Assembly (NCBI GenBank): GCA_016764435.1
Contig: JAESRX010000009.1
Coordinates: 1 to 64,000, forward strand
Source of the DNA: Flavobacteriaceae bacterium
GTDB taxonomy: Bacteria; Bacteroidota; Bacteroidia; Flavobacteriales; Flavobacteriaceae
DNA: 64,000 bases
Direction of reading: 5' to 3'
This document shows positions 28,636-37,480 of the stretch, piece after piece (the first letter of the stretch is position 1; every line of letters starts with the position of its first letter). The notes beneath the pieces are model-generated. The model searched no databases. It saw only the letters and a program-made list of their open reading frames with translations, and had not been told where the DNA came from. Position numbers and translations under genes: made by a program.

Positions 28636-29349
28636 TTATGATTTATGGATGATAAATATCGTAGGTCTTTTATGTAAACTAGGTTTGTGACCCTTCCATT
28701 CTTGAATAGAAAGCGTTCTAATATACTCCGTTCCTAAAGTAATATCACAGGCAATACACAGGTCAGTTCCTGGAGTTAAAATCGCTTTTAAATCTGTAAA
28801 CATTTTATCATTTCGATAAGGCGTTTCGATAAAGATTTGTGATTGGTCTTTTTCTTTAGACAAGCGTTCTAATTGCTTGATGGTTTTTTTTCTTTCAGAA
28901 ACATCGATAGGTAAATAACCGTTAAAGGCAAAATTTTGACCATTTAAACCAGAAGCCATCATGGCCAATAAGATAGATGAAGGTCCAACTAATGGCACTA
29001 CTTGAATCCCTTTTTCATGGGCCATCTTAGCAATAAACGCCCCTGGATCTGCGATGGCAGGAACTCCTGCTTCTGACAACATCCCGATTGATATTCCTTG
29101 AGCACAAACGTCTAAATAGCGTCTTACTTCCATTTCATCTGCATATTTATCCAAGGTAAATAGCTTTAAATCCGGCTGTGATTTTCTAGGCGTAATACGC
29201 TTGATAAACTTACGTGCGCTTCTTTCATTTTCTACAATAAAATAGTCCAATTCTTCAATCACTTTCTTCACCGACAAGGGCAACACTTCTAATGGTTCAG
29301 AATCTCCTAACATAGTAGGAATCAAATATAATTTTCCTAAATCACTCAT
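28636..29349 (-). CDS. SAM-dependent tetrapyrrole-methylase-fold methyltransferase (RsmI-like)
   Basis: A 237-residue member of the tetrapyrrole methylase superfamily, close to RsmI (16S rRNA C1402 2'-O-methyltransferase). Visible motifs are KLYLIPTMLGD, YFIVENERSARKFIKRI, ISIGMLSEAGVPAIADPG, VVPLVGPSSILLAMMASGL and IFIETPYRNDKM. The last three follow the RsmI order of SEAGxPxIxDPG, GPSA and PHR-like blocks. Whether it is the orthologue of RsmI or a second flavobacterial paralogue cannot be decided here. Its start overlaps the stop of the phosphatase gene by 4 bases. Confidence 0.85.
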   Translation of the reverse strand: MSDLGKLYLIPTMLGDSEPLEVLPLSVKKVIEELDYFIVENERSARKFIKRITPRKSQPDLKLFTLDKYADEMEVRRYLDVCAQGISIGMLSEAGVPAIADPGAFIAKMAHEKGIQVVPLVGPSSILLAMMASGLNGQNFAFNGYLPIDVSERKKTIKQLERLSKEKDQSQIFIETPYRNDKMFTDLKAILTPGTDLCIACDITLGTEYIRTLSIQEWKGHKPSLHKRPTIFIIHKS

Positions 29350-29801
29350 ATACTTAATTTTTTATTGATGCTATCACAGGCTATATCTAGCATGTCGTAG
29401 ACATTTTTAAATCCGTCCTCTCCACCGTAATATGGATCTGGAACTTCACTATTTAGTTCAGGTGTTATTTCATTTAAAATGAAACTCACTTTTTTCTTTT
29501 CTTTTTCTGTAGAGGCCAAAGATACAACATTATCAAAATTAGCTTGATCCATTACGAAAATATAATCAAAGGTCTTAAAATCTGACACTTTAAACTGACG
29601 GGCTCTCTGCAAGCTTATATCAATCCCGTGTTCCTTTGCTACTTTTACAGATCTTTCGTCCGGACCTTTTCCGAGGTGGTATGCCGCTGTCCCCGCAGAA
29701 TCTACGTATACTTTTACAGGATCTACCTTTGCTTTTAAAATACCTTCCGCCAATGGCGATCTACAGATATTCCCCAAACAAACCATTACTATTTTTACCA
29801 T
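29346..29801 (-). CDS. Low-molecular-weight protein tyrosine phosphatase
   Basis: A cytosolic LMW-PTP of about 151 residues. The P-loop CLGNICRS (Cys8, Arg14) directly follows the start, and the general-acid loop PDPYYGG is near the C-terminus. I prefer the ATG at 29801 (MVKIVMVCLGN), which puts the P-loop at the usual position; an ATG nine bases upstream is also in frame. Bacterial LMW-PTPs often act on tyrosine kinases of polysaccharide export, but no such kinase is adjacent. It is coupled to the methyltransferase gene. Confidence 0.93.
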   Translation of the reverse strand: MVKIVMVCLGNICRSPLAEGILKAKVDPVKVYVDSAGTAAYHLGKGPDERSVKVAKEHGIDISLQRARQFKVSDFKTFDYIFVMDQANFDNVVSLASTEKEKKKVSFILNEITPELNSEVPDPYYGGEDGFKNVYDMLDIACDSINKKLSI

Positions 29802-29818
29802 GGTATACAATTAAATTT

Positions 29819-29854
29819 AAAAACGAATGCAACTTTAAAGTTGCATTCGTTTTT
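29819..29854 (-). terminator. Terminator of dnaA
   Basis: A perfect inverted repeat with 18-base arms (29819-29836, 29837-29854) and no spacer, beginning and ending in A5/T5. It is 39 bases past the dnaA stop. Confidence 0.85.
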
Positions 29855-29892
29855 AGTGTTATTTATAAAAAATTGGTATTGAATTTCTAAGA

Positions 29893-31320
29893 TTAAAAAG
29901 ATAATTTTTTTCTTAAGTCATCAACATATTTTCTGAAATTTTTATCTGTTTCCGTCAAATTATCGACCGTTTTACATGCGTGTAATACCGTAGCATGATC
30001 ACGTTTTCCTATTTGAGCACCAATGTTTGCTAAAGAAGCTTTGGTCAAACGTTTTGCAAAGAACATCGCTATCTGACGCGCTTGTACAATATGACGTTTT
30101 CTTGTTTTAGACTGTAGCGTAGCCACATCTAAATCAAAATAACTAGATACTACTTTTTGTATATAATCAATAGATACTTCTCGTTTCGTATTCTTCACAA
30201 ATTTATCTACAATCTGCTTGGTCAACGACAATGTAAACTCTTTTCTATTAAAGGAAGCTTGCGCGATCATAGAAATAAGTACACCTTCTAATTCTCGAAC
30301 ATTCGATTTAATATGTTTGGCTATATACTCCACTATTTCCACTGGCATTTCCACACCGTCACGGAATAATTTATTTTGTAATATGGCCACTCTAGTTTCG
30401 TAATGTGGTGGCTGTAACTCTGCCGACAATCCCCATTTAAAACGAGATAATAAGCGTTGCTCTATATCTTGCATATCCACAGGTGCTTTGTCCGAAGTCA
30501 AAATTACCTGTTTTCCATTTTGATGTAAATGATTGAAAATATGGAAAAATACATCTTGAGTTCCAGTTTTACCAGAAAGGAATTGTACATCATCAATGAT
30601 CAATACATCTATCATTTGATAAAAATGAATAAAATCATTCCTTGTATTTCCCTTTACAGAATCAATATATTGTTGTGTAAATTTTTCTGAAGATATATAG
30701 AGAACGGTTTTATCCGGGTATTTATCTTTTATTTCCACTCCTATCGCATGGGCGATATGAGTTTTCCCTAATCCAACACCACCATAAATTAATAATGGAT
30801 TGAAAGAGGTTCCTCCAGGTTTATTCGCAACGGCCATACTCGCAGACCTTGCCAACCTATTGGCATCACCTTCTATAAAACTATCAAAGTTATAATTGGC
30901 ATTTAATTGAGATTCGATTTTCACTTTTTGAATTCCAGGGATCACAAATGGATTGCGCAATTCCCTTTTGTTTAATTCAGCCATCACAGACATTCCTTGG
31001 GGATTGATTGGATTTCTATTCGAACTCGGTATTTTAACGGTGCGAGGCTTGTTATTACTATACGTATTTTCCATACGTACATCGTAAATTAACTTAGCAT
31101 CCTCTCCTAGTTGCTTTACCAGCGCAACTCGTAACAATTTAATGTAATGCTCCTCTAACCACTCATAAAAAAACTTGCTAGGCACTTGAACAGTAAGTGC
31201 TTCACCAGTTAACTTAACGGGTATGATCGGTTCAAACCAAGTTTTGTATGCTTGAGGCTTGATATTGTCCGAAATAAAATAAAGGCATTCCTGCCAAACT
31301 GATGCTGCAGTTTTACTCAT
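29893..31320 (-). CDS. dnaA: Chromosomal replication initiator DnaA
   Basis: A 475-residue protein with domain I (1-80), a linker, the AAA+ domain with Walker A GGVGLGKT (180-187) and Walker B VLIIDDVQFL, and the C-terminal DNA-binding domain ending with the signature KRDHATVLHACKTV. It binds DnaA boxes at oriC and opens the duplex. A candidate DnaA box overlaps its own promoter. No cluster of boxes is visible nearby, so oriC is probably not here. Confidence 0.97.
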   Translation of the reverse strand: MSKTAASVWQECLYFISDNIKPQAYKTWFEPIIPVKLTGEALTVQVPSKFFYEWLEEHYIKLLRVALVKQLGEDAKLIYDVRMENTYSNNKPRTVKIPSSNRNPINPQGMSVMAELNKRELRNPFVIPGIQKVKIESQLNANYNFDSFIEGDANRLARSASMAVANKPGGTSFNPLLIYGGVGLGKTHIAHAIGVEIKDKYPDKTVLYISSEKFTQQYIDSVKGNTRNDFIHFYQMIDVLIIDDVQFLSGKTGTQDVFFHIFNHLHQNGKQVILTSDKAPVDMQDIEQRLLSRFKWGLSAELQPPHYETRVAILQNKLFRDGVEMPVEIVEYIAKHIKSNVRELEGVLISMIAQASFNRKEFTLSLTKQIVDKFVKNTKREVSIDYIQKVVSSYFDLDVATLQSKTRKRHIVQARQIAMFFAKRLTKASLANIGAQIGKRDHATVLHACKTVDNLTETDKNFRKYVDDLRKKLSF

Positions 31321-31390
31321 CCTAATGTTAACGTTTAATTTATTTAATTAGCTGAAAATGATAGAGTTTCCTCTACGTGTCATAGTCATA

Positions 31391-31405
31391 CAAAAGTGTG
31401 AATAA
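31391..31405 (-). promoter_or_regulatory. dnaA promoter -7-like box with overlapping DnaA box
   Basis: On the minus strand TTATTCACA (31405-31397) is a one-mismatch DnaA box. It overlaps by two bases CACTTTTG (31398-31391), one mismatch from TAnnTTTG. This geometry would allow DnaA to repress its own transcription. Confidence 0.45.
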
Positions 31406-31495
31406 TTTTCAGGATAAAAAAATGTTTTTACTATTGATTATTAACTATTTTTTGCGTAAGATATACAGCTATTCGATAAAACTAATTTTTTACAA

Positions 31496-31894
31496 ATGAC
31501 CCATACAATTCAATTCAGAATTCGATACAGTGAAACTGACCAAATGTCCTATGCTTACCACGGAAATTACGCTCAATATTTTGAAATGGGGCGTATCGAA
31601 TGGTTGCGAAACTTAAACATCTCCTATAAAAAAATGGAAGACGAGGGCATTATGTTACCCGTAATTAATCTAAATATAAATTACTTAAAACCAGCAAAAT
31701 ACGATGATCTTCTCACATTAAAAACAACATTAACTGCCAAGCCCTCTGCTAAAATAGTATTTAAGTACGAGATTTTTGACCAATACAACACACTTCTTAC
31801 CATAGGTGAAACCACGCTTGTATTTATTGACATGAAAAAAAATAAACCCTGTAGAATACCGTCCTACTTCATGAAAAAAATTACTGGATTTTAA
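31496..31894 (+). CDS. Acyl-CoA thioesterase (YbgC/4HBT hotdog family)
   Basis: A 132-residue single hotdog-fold thioesterase. The 4HBT motif IRYSETDQMSYAYHGNYAQY contains the active-site Asp in the family position (usually YxxTDxxGhVhhxxYl). The following FEMGRIEWLRNL helix is also typical. Substrates are short-chain or aromatic acyl-CoAs. Divergent from dnaA; its stop overlaps the converging yigZ by 4 bases. Confidence 0.92.
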   Translation: MTHTIQFRIRYSETDQMSYAYHGNYAQYFEMGRIEWLRNLNISYKKMEDEGIMLPVINLNINYLKPAKYDDLLTLKTTLTAKPSAKIVFKYEIFDQYNTLLTIGETTLVFIDMKKNKPCRIPSYFMKKITGF

Positions 31895-32508
31895 TCCTCA
31901 ATTTCTGTGATTGTAAGGCATCTTAATCCAAGGTATAACTGCTGAATTTTAAGGGCTTCACTCTTGCGAACTGAGAGTGTATATTCGCAATTTAATTCCA
32001 TTTTTTGAGTGATAATTTCCAGTTTATTCTCTTTAATTATCCGCATTACTTTGTTCATGTGCGGATAGTCAAATACAAGTTTAAATTGCACACAAATAAT
32101 CCGTTCTACAATCGTTGCAGCTGCCAATGAAAACTGTGCTCCAATTTTATATGCGGAGACAAGCCCACCTACGCCTAGCTTTACACCGCCAAAATAACGC
32201 ACAACCACAATTAATACATTGCTCACATCATGTGCTAATAGTTGCCCATAAATAGGTTGCCCTGCCGAATTACTCGGCTCTCCATCATCATTGGCCCTAA
32301 ATCGGAACGTTTCTGTACCCAATCGCCAAGCATAACACCAATGGCGCGCATCATAAAACTCCTTCTTAATCGCTACTAAACAAGCTTTTATCTCCTCTTC
32401 ACTTTCTACAGGAATGGCAATCCCAATAAACTTACTTCCTTTGACCTTGTGAATTTCTCCCTGACTTCGTTTTACAACGGTTCTGTATGTATCTTTAATT
32501 TCGATGAT
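31891..32508 (-). CDS. YigZ/IMPACT family protein with apparent non-ATG start
   Basis: The conserved YigZ core is intact (FRANDDGEPSNSAGQPIYGQ, then VRYFGGVKLGVGGL), followed by the C-terminal DUF1949-like domain. The reading frame extends upstream of the first TTG (32322) with conserved sequence: DTYRTVVKRSQGEIHKVKGS, KFIGIAIPVESEEE, EFYDARHWCYAW. At the expected N-terminus the frame reads I-I-E-I-K-D-T-Y, where homologues would begin M-E-I-K; the codons are ATC (32508-32506 and 32505-32503). No ATG, GTG or TTG is available there. The length of ~205 residues fits the family. A -7 box is 14 bases upstream. Confidence 0.85.
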   Translation of the reverse strand: MIEIKDTYRTVVKRSQGEIHKVKGSKFIGIAIPVESEEEIKACLVAIKKEFYDARHWCYAWRLGTETFRFRANDDGEPSNSAGQPIYGQLLAHDVSNVLIVVVRYFGGVKLGVGGLVSAYKIGAQFSLAAATIVERIICVQFKLVFDYPHMNKVMRIIKENKLEIITQKMELNCEYTLSVRKSEALKIQQLYLGLRCLTITEIED

Positions 32509-32522
32509 GGTGTGTTTTCTGA

Positions 32523-32530
32523 CAAATATA
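32523..32530 (-). promoter_or_regulatory. -7 box of yigZ
   Basis: TATATTTG on the minus strand; it predicts an mRNA whose 5' end is only about 8-11 bases before the proposed ATC start at 32508/32505, which argues that translation starts there and not 190 bases further on. Confidence 0.55.
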
Positions 32531-32564
32531 TAAAGGGAAGCTCAATAAATTAACAATTATTAAA

Positions 32565-32572
32565 TATATTTG
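32565..32572 (+). promoter_or_regulatory. -7 box of the isoaspartyl peptidase gene
   Basis: TATATTTG, 17 bases before the ATG at 32590, divergent from the yigZ promoter. Confidence 0.55.
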
Positions 32573-32589
32573 AACTTAAAATCATCCTT

Positions 32590-33663
32590 ATGAATAAGCT
32601 ATTCCTCCTATTTTTAACAATGACACTTATCTCCAGTTGTCAGAATTCAGAAAACACCAACGAAAACAAGAACGCAACCATCGCTAAATTTTCGATTGTA
32701 ATCCACGGGGGTGCCGGTGGTATAGAGCGCTCTAATTTTACAGAAGCACAAGAAACAGCCTATAAACAACAGCTGGAAATCTCCCTGAATGCAGGATACA
32801 AAATACTCGAAGATGGAGGAAGTGCCATAAACGCCGTTCAAGCCGCTATAGTAATACTAGAAGACTCTCCTCTATTTAACGCTGGAAAAGGAGCTGTTTT
32901 TAACAGCGAAGGACTCCAGGAAATGGATGCTTCCATTATGAATGGCTACACATTAAACACAGGCGCCGTCGCAGGGATCAACCACGTAAAAAACCCTATT
33001 TTAGCAGCCAATAAAGTCTTAGACAGCTCTAAACACGTACTCCTATCCGGAAAGGGCGCAGAGATCCTGGTAAAAAAATACGGCATTCAAATGGTGCCTT
33101 CCTCCTATTTCTATACGGATAAAAGATTTCAACAACTTCAAAAAATTCTAGGAAAAAATAAAATATCCAAAGACCACAGCGCACTCTTACAAGTGCAACC
33201 ACTTATAGACGATCATAAATACGGAACCGTAGGAGCCGTAGCCTATGACAAAAGTGGCTCTATCGCCGCTGGAACCTCCACAGGAGGAATGACCAATAAG
33301 AAATACGGTCGCATCGGAGACTCTCCAATAATAGGGGCTGGAACCTACGCAAACAATACCACCTGTGGTATTTCAAGTACAGGAACAGGGGAGTATTTTA
33401 TAAGAACGGTCGCCGCACATGAAGTCTCTTCCATTCTTAAATACACGAAGTCATCACCTAAAAAGGCATTGCAAGAAGTGATTTTTAATCAAATAGCTCC
33501 TCTCGGAGGAAAAGGCGGGATGATTTTAATTGATAAAAACGCCTCCGTTTTCTGGGATTTTAACACCAAAGGAATGTTTAGAGGCTATAAAAAATCAACC
33601 GGCGAAACAGTCATAGAACTTTTTGAAAAAACAGCTTATCCTAAAAATAAAATAATAAAATAG
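32590..33663 (+). CDS. Isoaspartyl peptidase / plant-type L-asparaginase, lipoprotein
   Basis: A 357-residue N-terminal-nucleophile hydrolase. A signal peptide with lipobox (TLISSC, C17) predicts export and lipid anchoring. The proenzyme would autocleave before T213 (HKYGTVGAVA), giving alpha and beta chains; the substrate-binding RIGDSPIIGAGTYAN and GTGEYFIR motifs follow. It hydrolyses beta-aspartyl peptides and asparagine. Its 3' end overlaps the converging transporter gene by 23 bases. Confidence 0.94.
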   Translation: MNKLFLLFLTMTLISSCQNSENTNENKNATIAKFSIVIHGGAGGIERSNFTEAQETAYKQQLEISLNAGYKILEDGGSAINAVQAAIVILEDSPLFNAGKGAVFNSEGLQEMDASIMNGYTLNTGAVAGINHVKNPILAANKVLDSSKHVLLSGKGAEILVKKYGIQMVPSSYFYTDKRFQQLQKILGKNKISKDHSALLQVQPLIDDHKYGTVGAVAYDKSGSIAAGTSTGGMTNKKYGRIGDSPIIGAGTYANNTTCGISSTGTGEYFIRTVAAHEVSSILKYTKSSPKKALQEVIFNQIAPLGGKGGMILIDKNASVFWDFNTKGMFRGYKKSTGETVIELFEKTAYPKNKIIK

Positions 33664-34510
33664 CCGCGATTGACAACAGCGCTCCTAGCCAATTTAAACG
33701 ACTCAGGCGTTCTTTAAAAAAGAGGACTCCTATTATCGTGGCCAACAATACAACGGCCACATTATTAATCGTAAATATAGTAGCGCTGCTCAATCCTTCG
33801 GTATTCAAGGCTCTTAATATATAATAAACAGAAAAATAATTAGGGATCCCCAAGCAAACTCCTCCTAGGAGATTTTTAAATTCAAACTTGAAAGTCTTTT
33901 TAAAAACAAGCGTTTGAAAACCTATAACAACAAGTCCAAAAACACCTGCTACCATAAAAATAGTCGCGGTGTACAATTCAAATTCTGAACGTGGAACATA
34001 GGTAGTTTCAATATAGTTTAGCAAAGTATCCAACACACCGGCACCTATAAAAAGTAACAAAGGCAAATACAATTGTTTTTTATCAAAACTCTGAGAGGAA
34101 TTTTTATTTTTAGTAATAAAATACACGGCTAACAAAGCCAATATTAAACCTATAATTTTTGCGATATTCAGTACGTCATCATACATAAATACGGCAAAAA
34201 GAACGGGAATCACTAAACTCATTTTAGAGGCTACAGAAACCACTGAAAACCCAAACTTCTGTGTAGTCAAGGCCAATATATTAAACACTGCAATAAACAA
34301 AGACCCCAATATTAAGGTCCCTATAAACCAAGGTTGGTACGGGATTTTCGCAAAACTAACCTCACTATCTGACAGTAAAAATCCAATACTAAAAGCCACC
34401 ACATAATTTACAATAATCGCTTGTAAATTATCTACTTTAAACTGATTAAACCCTTTAAAAACAAGAAACAATACACCCGTTAACAATACGGATAACAATA
34501 AATCTAACAT
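33641..34510 (-). CDS. EamA/DMT-family transporter
   Basis: A 289-residue protein with about ten hydrophobic helices in two EamA repeats (1-130 and 150-289). The second repeat ends with the usual FFKERLSRLNWLGALLSIAAI pattern. Family members export metabolites or amino acids; the substrate here is unknown. It overlaps the stop of ribD by 7 bases, so it is in an operon with riboflavin synthesis, and riboflavin or an intermediate is a possible but unproven substrate. Confidence 0.85.
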   Translation of the reverse strand: MLDLLLSVLLTGVLFLVFKGFNQFKVDNLQAIIVNYVVAFSIGFLLSDSEVSFAKIPYQPWFIGTLILGSLFIAVFNILALTTQKFGFSVVSVASKMSLVIPVLFAVFMYDDVLNIAKIIGLILALLAVYFITKNKNSSQSFDKKQLYLPLLLFIGAGVLDTLLNYIETTYVPRSEFELYTATIFMVAGVFGLVVIGFQTLVFKKTFKFEFKNLLGGVCLGIPNYFSVYYILRALNTEGLSSATIFTINNVAVVLLATIIGVLFFKERLSRLNWLGALLSIAAILLFYF

Positions 34511-35553
34511 GGGTTTTTATATTTTTTAAGCACATCGTCTCCAAAATTAATTTCCTCCACCAATGCTCCGTGGATGCGTGGAGCTTGCAATCCTTTTTTA
34601 AAATTACACGCGCCAACAAATACAAGCGCTTCGTCCCAAACATTGGCATCTATAAAACTTTGCAAGGTCTGTTTCCCTCCTTCTATAAGTACAGACTGAA
34701 TATTTTCTCGGTACAGCTCCTCGCAAATAGCACGTACAATATTTCTCGAAAAATCAATCTTTATATACTTGGTGTTTTCAGTGTCCATTCGCTTTACTTC
34801 CGTAAATACAAGTGTCTTTACAGCATCATTCAATACCGTATAATTCACTGGAATTCGCAATGTCTTATCTAAAATAATACGCACGGGATCTTGCCCTGAC
34901 CAGTTCCGAACATTCAATGCTGGATTGTCATTAATCACCGTATTTGTTCCGATTAAAATCCCCTGTTCTTCCGCCCTTAACTTATGTACATATTGGCGAG
35001 CATACCTATTCGTAATCCAATTAGGCTTGGCATCTTCTATCTCCGTCTCTTCTCTAAGAACATCTATAAAACCATCCTGGCTAACGGCCCATTTCAAGAC
35101 AATAAAAGGTCTTTTTTTTCCGTGAAAGGTTAAAAATCGTTTGTGATGTTCCCGGCAAGCTTCTTCTAACACTCCTACCGTAACCTCACATCCAGCCTCT
35201 TTTAATAATTGTATGCCCTTTCCTGCAACTTTACTAAAAGGATCTATTGTTCCAATCACGACCCTCGGTATTTTATGCGCTATAATTAAATTGGCACACG
35301 GAGGTGTCTTTCCATAATGTGCACAGGGCTCCAAGGTGACATAAAGCGTTGATTTCTCTAAAAGCGCCTTGTTTTTTACAGATGTAATGGCATTTACCTC
35401 TGCGTGACTCCCCCCATAAGGACTGGTAAAACCTTCTGCGATAATGCTCCCTTCATAGACAATCACACAGCCGACCATAGGATTTGGTCGTGTCTGCCCT
35501 AACCCGTTTTTTGCGATCTGAATGCACCGTTGCATGTATAAAGAAGCGTTCAT
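34504..35553 (-). CDS. ribD: Bifunctional riboflavin deaminase/reductase
   Basis: A 349-residue enzyme for two consecutive riboflavin steps. The N-terminal deaminase has zinc ligands H50 (SHAEVNAI, with catalytic E52), C77 (LEPCAHYG) and C86 (TPPCANLI). The C-terminal reductase (from ~150) contains FIVLKWAVSQDG, EEQGILIGTNTV and VLIEGGKQTLQSF. It uses NADPH. It overlaps the upstream LEA-like gene by one base and the downstream transporter by seven, forming a compact three-gene unit. Confidence 0.96.
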   Translation of the reverse strand: MNASLYMQRCIQIAKNGLGQTRPNPMVGCVIVYEGSIIAEGFTSPYGGSHAEVNAITSVKNKALLEKSTLYVTLEPCAHYGKTPPCANLIIAHKIPRVVIGTIDPFSKVAGKGIQLLKEAGCEVTVGVLEEACREHHKRFLTFHGKKRPFIVLKWAVSQDGFIDVLREETEIEDAKPNWITNRYARQYVHKLRAEEQGILIGTNTVINDNPALNVRNWSGQDPVRIILDKTLRIPVNYTVLNDAVKTLVFTEVKRMDTENTKYIKIDFSRNIVRAICEELYRENIQSVLIEGGKQTLQSFIDANVWDEALVFVGACNFKKGLQAPRIHGALVEEINFGDDVLKKYKNPC

Positions 35554-36020
35554 TAATACCTGCGTTTTAAGGAAATTGTATCTGAAAATTCCAACGGATA
35601 ATCGAAGTTCAATTTTCCGAAGGTATAACTTATATGCCCACTATACTTCACCCTTATCTGTTGTTCAAGCACCACACTCAATAGATTTTTTAATAGGTTT
35701 TCAGGAGATGATTTAAACAATTCATGGTAGGGAATTTTCGCCACTAAAGGCACCGTAAACTCTGATTTTGAAGGGACATCAAACACCTCAGAGCTGAGTA
35801 CTCCCACATTCAAATCATTGACCAAAACCTTAATATTTTTACATTTTAAAGAACCTCCAAGACTGTTCGGATTTAAGAACTTTAAAGAGGCGACCAACTC
35901 AATTTCCTCTCCATCAAATTTTTGCAGTACTACATTCTCTATCCCTACAAATTCTGGAACCTCGCTAACCGTACAAGAAACAAGCCCCAAAAACAAAAAC
36001 ACTATGTATCCCTTTTTCAT
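35553..36020 (-). CDS. LEA type 2 / WHy-like lipoprotein
   Basis: A 155-residue lipoprotein: the signal is KKGYIVFLFLGLVSC with Cys16 as the lipidation site. A single beta-sandwich follows, with the LEA_2 pattern of alternating strands (VASLKFLNPNSLGGSLKCKN ... FTVPLVAKIPYHELF). The ATG at 36020 is preferred; a start 27 bases upstream adds a charged stretch before the signal peptide. Function of such envelope LEA_2 proteins is unknown. Confidence 0.78.
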   Translation of the reverse strand: MKKGYIVFLFLGLVSCTVSEVPEFVGIENVVLQKFDGEEIELVASLKFLNPNSLGGSLKCKNIKVLVNDLNVGVLSSEVFDVPSKSEFTVPLVAKIPYHELFKSSPENLLKNLLSVVLEQQIRVKYSGHISYTFGKLNFDYPLEFSDTISLKRRY

Positions 36021-36064
36021 TTTTTTAATTTCGTAATTTAACCGCAAACATAAGCTTTCTAACG

Positions 36065-36553
36065 ATGAACTCCAATATTCACATACGCCCTATTAAAAAA
36101 AAGGACAACAAAAAAATAGCCACAATGATTCGGACTGTTTTAGAAGAATTCAAGGTACCGAAACAAGGAACTGCCTATGCAGACCCTCATTTAGACACGC
36201 TATTTGAAACCTATACGCAAGACAGGTCTGCCTATTTCATCCTAGAAAAAGAAGGAGAAATAATTGGAGGAGCAGGCATCATGCCCCTCGAGGAAAGTGA
36301 TCACAATAGCTGTGAACTTCAAAAAATGTACCTCACAAGCAGTGTAAGAGGAATTGGATTGGGCGCTATAATGATGAAAAAATGTCTTAATTTTGCAAAA
36401 AATAACGAATTTGATCAATGTTATTTAGAAACCCTACCTTATATGAAGGCTGCTCAAGTCTTGTATAAAAAAGCAGGATTTCGCCCCCTAGAAAAACGCA
36501 TTGGAAACACAGGGCATTTCTCCTGTAACGTTTGGATGCTTAAAGATGTATAA
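36065..36553 (+). CDS. GNAT-family N-acetyltransferase
   Basis: A 162-residue acetyl-CoA-binding protein. Motifs include HIRPIKKKDNKKIATMIR at the N-terminus, EGEIIGGAGIMPL, and the A-motif LQKMYLTSSVRGIGLGAIMM (about 87-106), ending with AAQVLYKKAGFRPL. The substrate is unknown. The prmC start is 1 base after the stop, so the two are coupled. Confidence 0.9.
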   Translation: MNSNIHIRPIKKKDNKKIATMIRTVLEEFKVPKQGTAYADPHLDTLFETYTQDRSAYFILEKEGEIIGGAGIMPLEESDHNSCELQKMYLTSSVRGIGLGAIMMKKCLNFAKNNEFDQCYLETLPYMKAAQVLYKKAGFRPLEKRIGNTGHFSCNVWMLKDV

Positions 36554-36554
36554 A

Positions 36555-37406
36555 ATGACCGTAAAAAATTACAAGAAACACTTTTTATCGAACTTAGAAG
36601 ACCTGTATCCGAATACGGAAGCACTTTCTTTCTTCTACCTGTTGGCCGAAGAGATTATAGGATTCTCACGAGTAGACTTAGTCCTAGACGCCGACTCCAT
36701 CATTGAGGAAATACCCCTAAAAAAATGGAACCAAGCGCTCTCGCAATTAAAAGCACACAAGCCCTTGCAATATATAATAGGAAGCACCGAATTTTACGGA
36801 CTGCCTTTTAAACTCAACGAACACACCTTAATTCCAAGGCCTGAGACTGAAGAATTAGTCGCTTGGATTCTTGAATCCATAGAAGATCCACTAAAAAACA
36901 TTTCTATTTTAGATATCGGAACAGGCTCTGGCTGTATTGCCATTTCCTTGGCTAAAAACTTACCAAACGCACACATAACCGCCTACGATATTTCTAAAGA
37001 AGCATTGCAAACAGCCACGTCCAATGCCTCACTCAATAAAGTATCCGTCTCTTTTGAACAGGTAGACATTCTAGAAGCAACGGCCTTATCTCAAAAATTT
37101 GACATCATCGTAAGCAATCCTCCTTATGTACGTGACCTAGAGAAAAAAGAAATTCAAAAAAACGTACTGGACTACGAACCACATACCGCTTTATTTGTCT
37201 CAGACAATAATCCCTTGCTTTTTTATGACAAAATCACGGCCTTGGCAAAAGAGCATTTGAAAGCCGAAGGATTGCTGTTTTTTGAAATCAATCAGTATTT
37301 AGGAAAAGAAACCGTCGCACTTGTAGAAAATCATGGCTTCCAACATATCCTTCTCAAACAGGATATGTTTAAGGCAGACCGAATGCTCAAAACCAACCTA
37401 GGTTAA
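36555..37406 (+). CDS. prmC: Release factor glutamine methyltransferase
   Basis: A 283-residue SAM-dependent enzyme that methylates the GGQ glutamine of peptide release factors. It has the AdoMet motif ILDIGTGSGCIAISLA and the catalytic NPPYV (SNPPYVRDLE). The N-terminal RF-binding helices precede TLIPRPETEELV. I chose ATG 36555; in-frame ATGs at 36501 and 36546 lie inside the preceding GNAT gene and would add residues that homologues lack. Confidence 0.94.
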   Translation: MTVKNYKKHFLSNLEDLYPNTEALSFFYLLAEEIIGFSRVDLVLDADSIIEEIPLKKWNQALSQLKAHKPLQYIIGSTEFYGLPFKLNEHTLIPRPETEELVAWILESIEDPLKNISILDIGTGSGCIAISLAKNLPNAHITAYDISKEALQTATSNASLNKVSVSFEQVDILEATALSQKFDIIVSNPPYVRDLEKKEIQKNVLDYEPHTALFVSDNNPLLFYDKITALAKEHLKAEGLLFFEINQYLGKETVALVENHGFQHILLKQDMFKADRMLKTNLG

Positions 37407-37468
37407 AAGAGAAAAATAGCAAAGAGAAAAAAGAAGAGAGAGAATAGAGGAAAGAAAATAGAGAATAG
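37405..37468 (+). other. Polypurine tract upstream of trmD
   Basis: About 60 bases made almost only of A and G (a few T within repeated AATAG words) fill the gap between prmC and the trmD -7 box. The words GAGAAAA, GAGAGAGAA and GAAAATAGAGAATAG recur. Confidence 0.7.
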
Positions 37469-37476
37469 TATCTTTG
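37469..37476 (+). promoter_or_regulatory. -7 box of trmD, implying a leaderless mRNA
   Basis: TATCTTTG ends 4 bases before the ATG at 37481 (CCCC between). Confidence 0.6.
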
Positions 37477-37480
37477 CCCC

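Noticed and set aside
31321-31495. Possible replication origin next to dnaA
   Set aside because: Only one near-consensus DnaA box and no repeat cluster or distinct AT-rich unwinding element.
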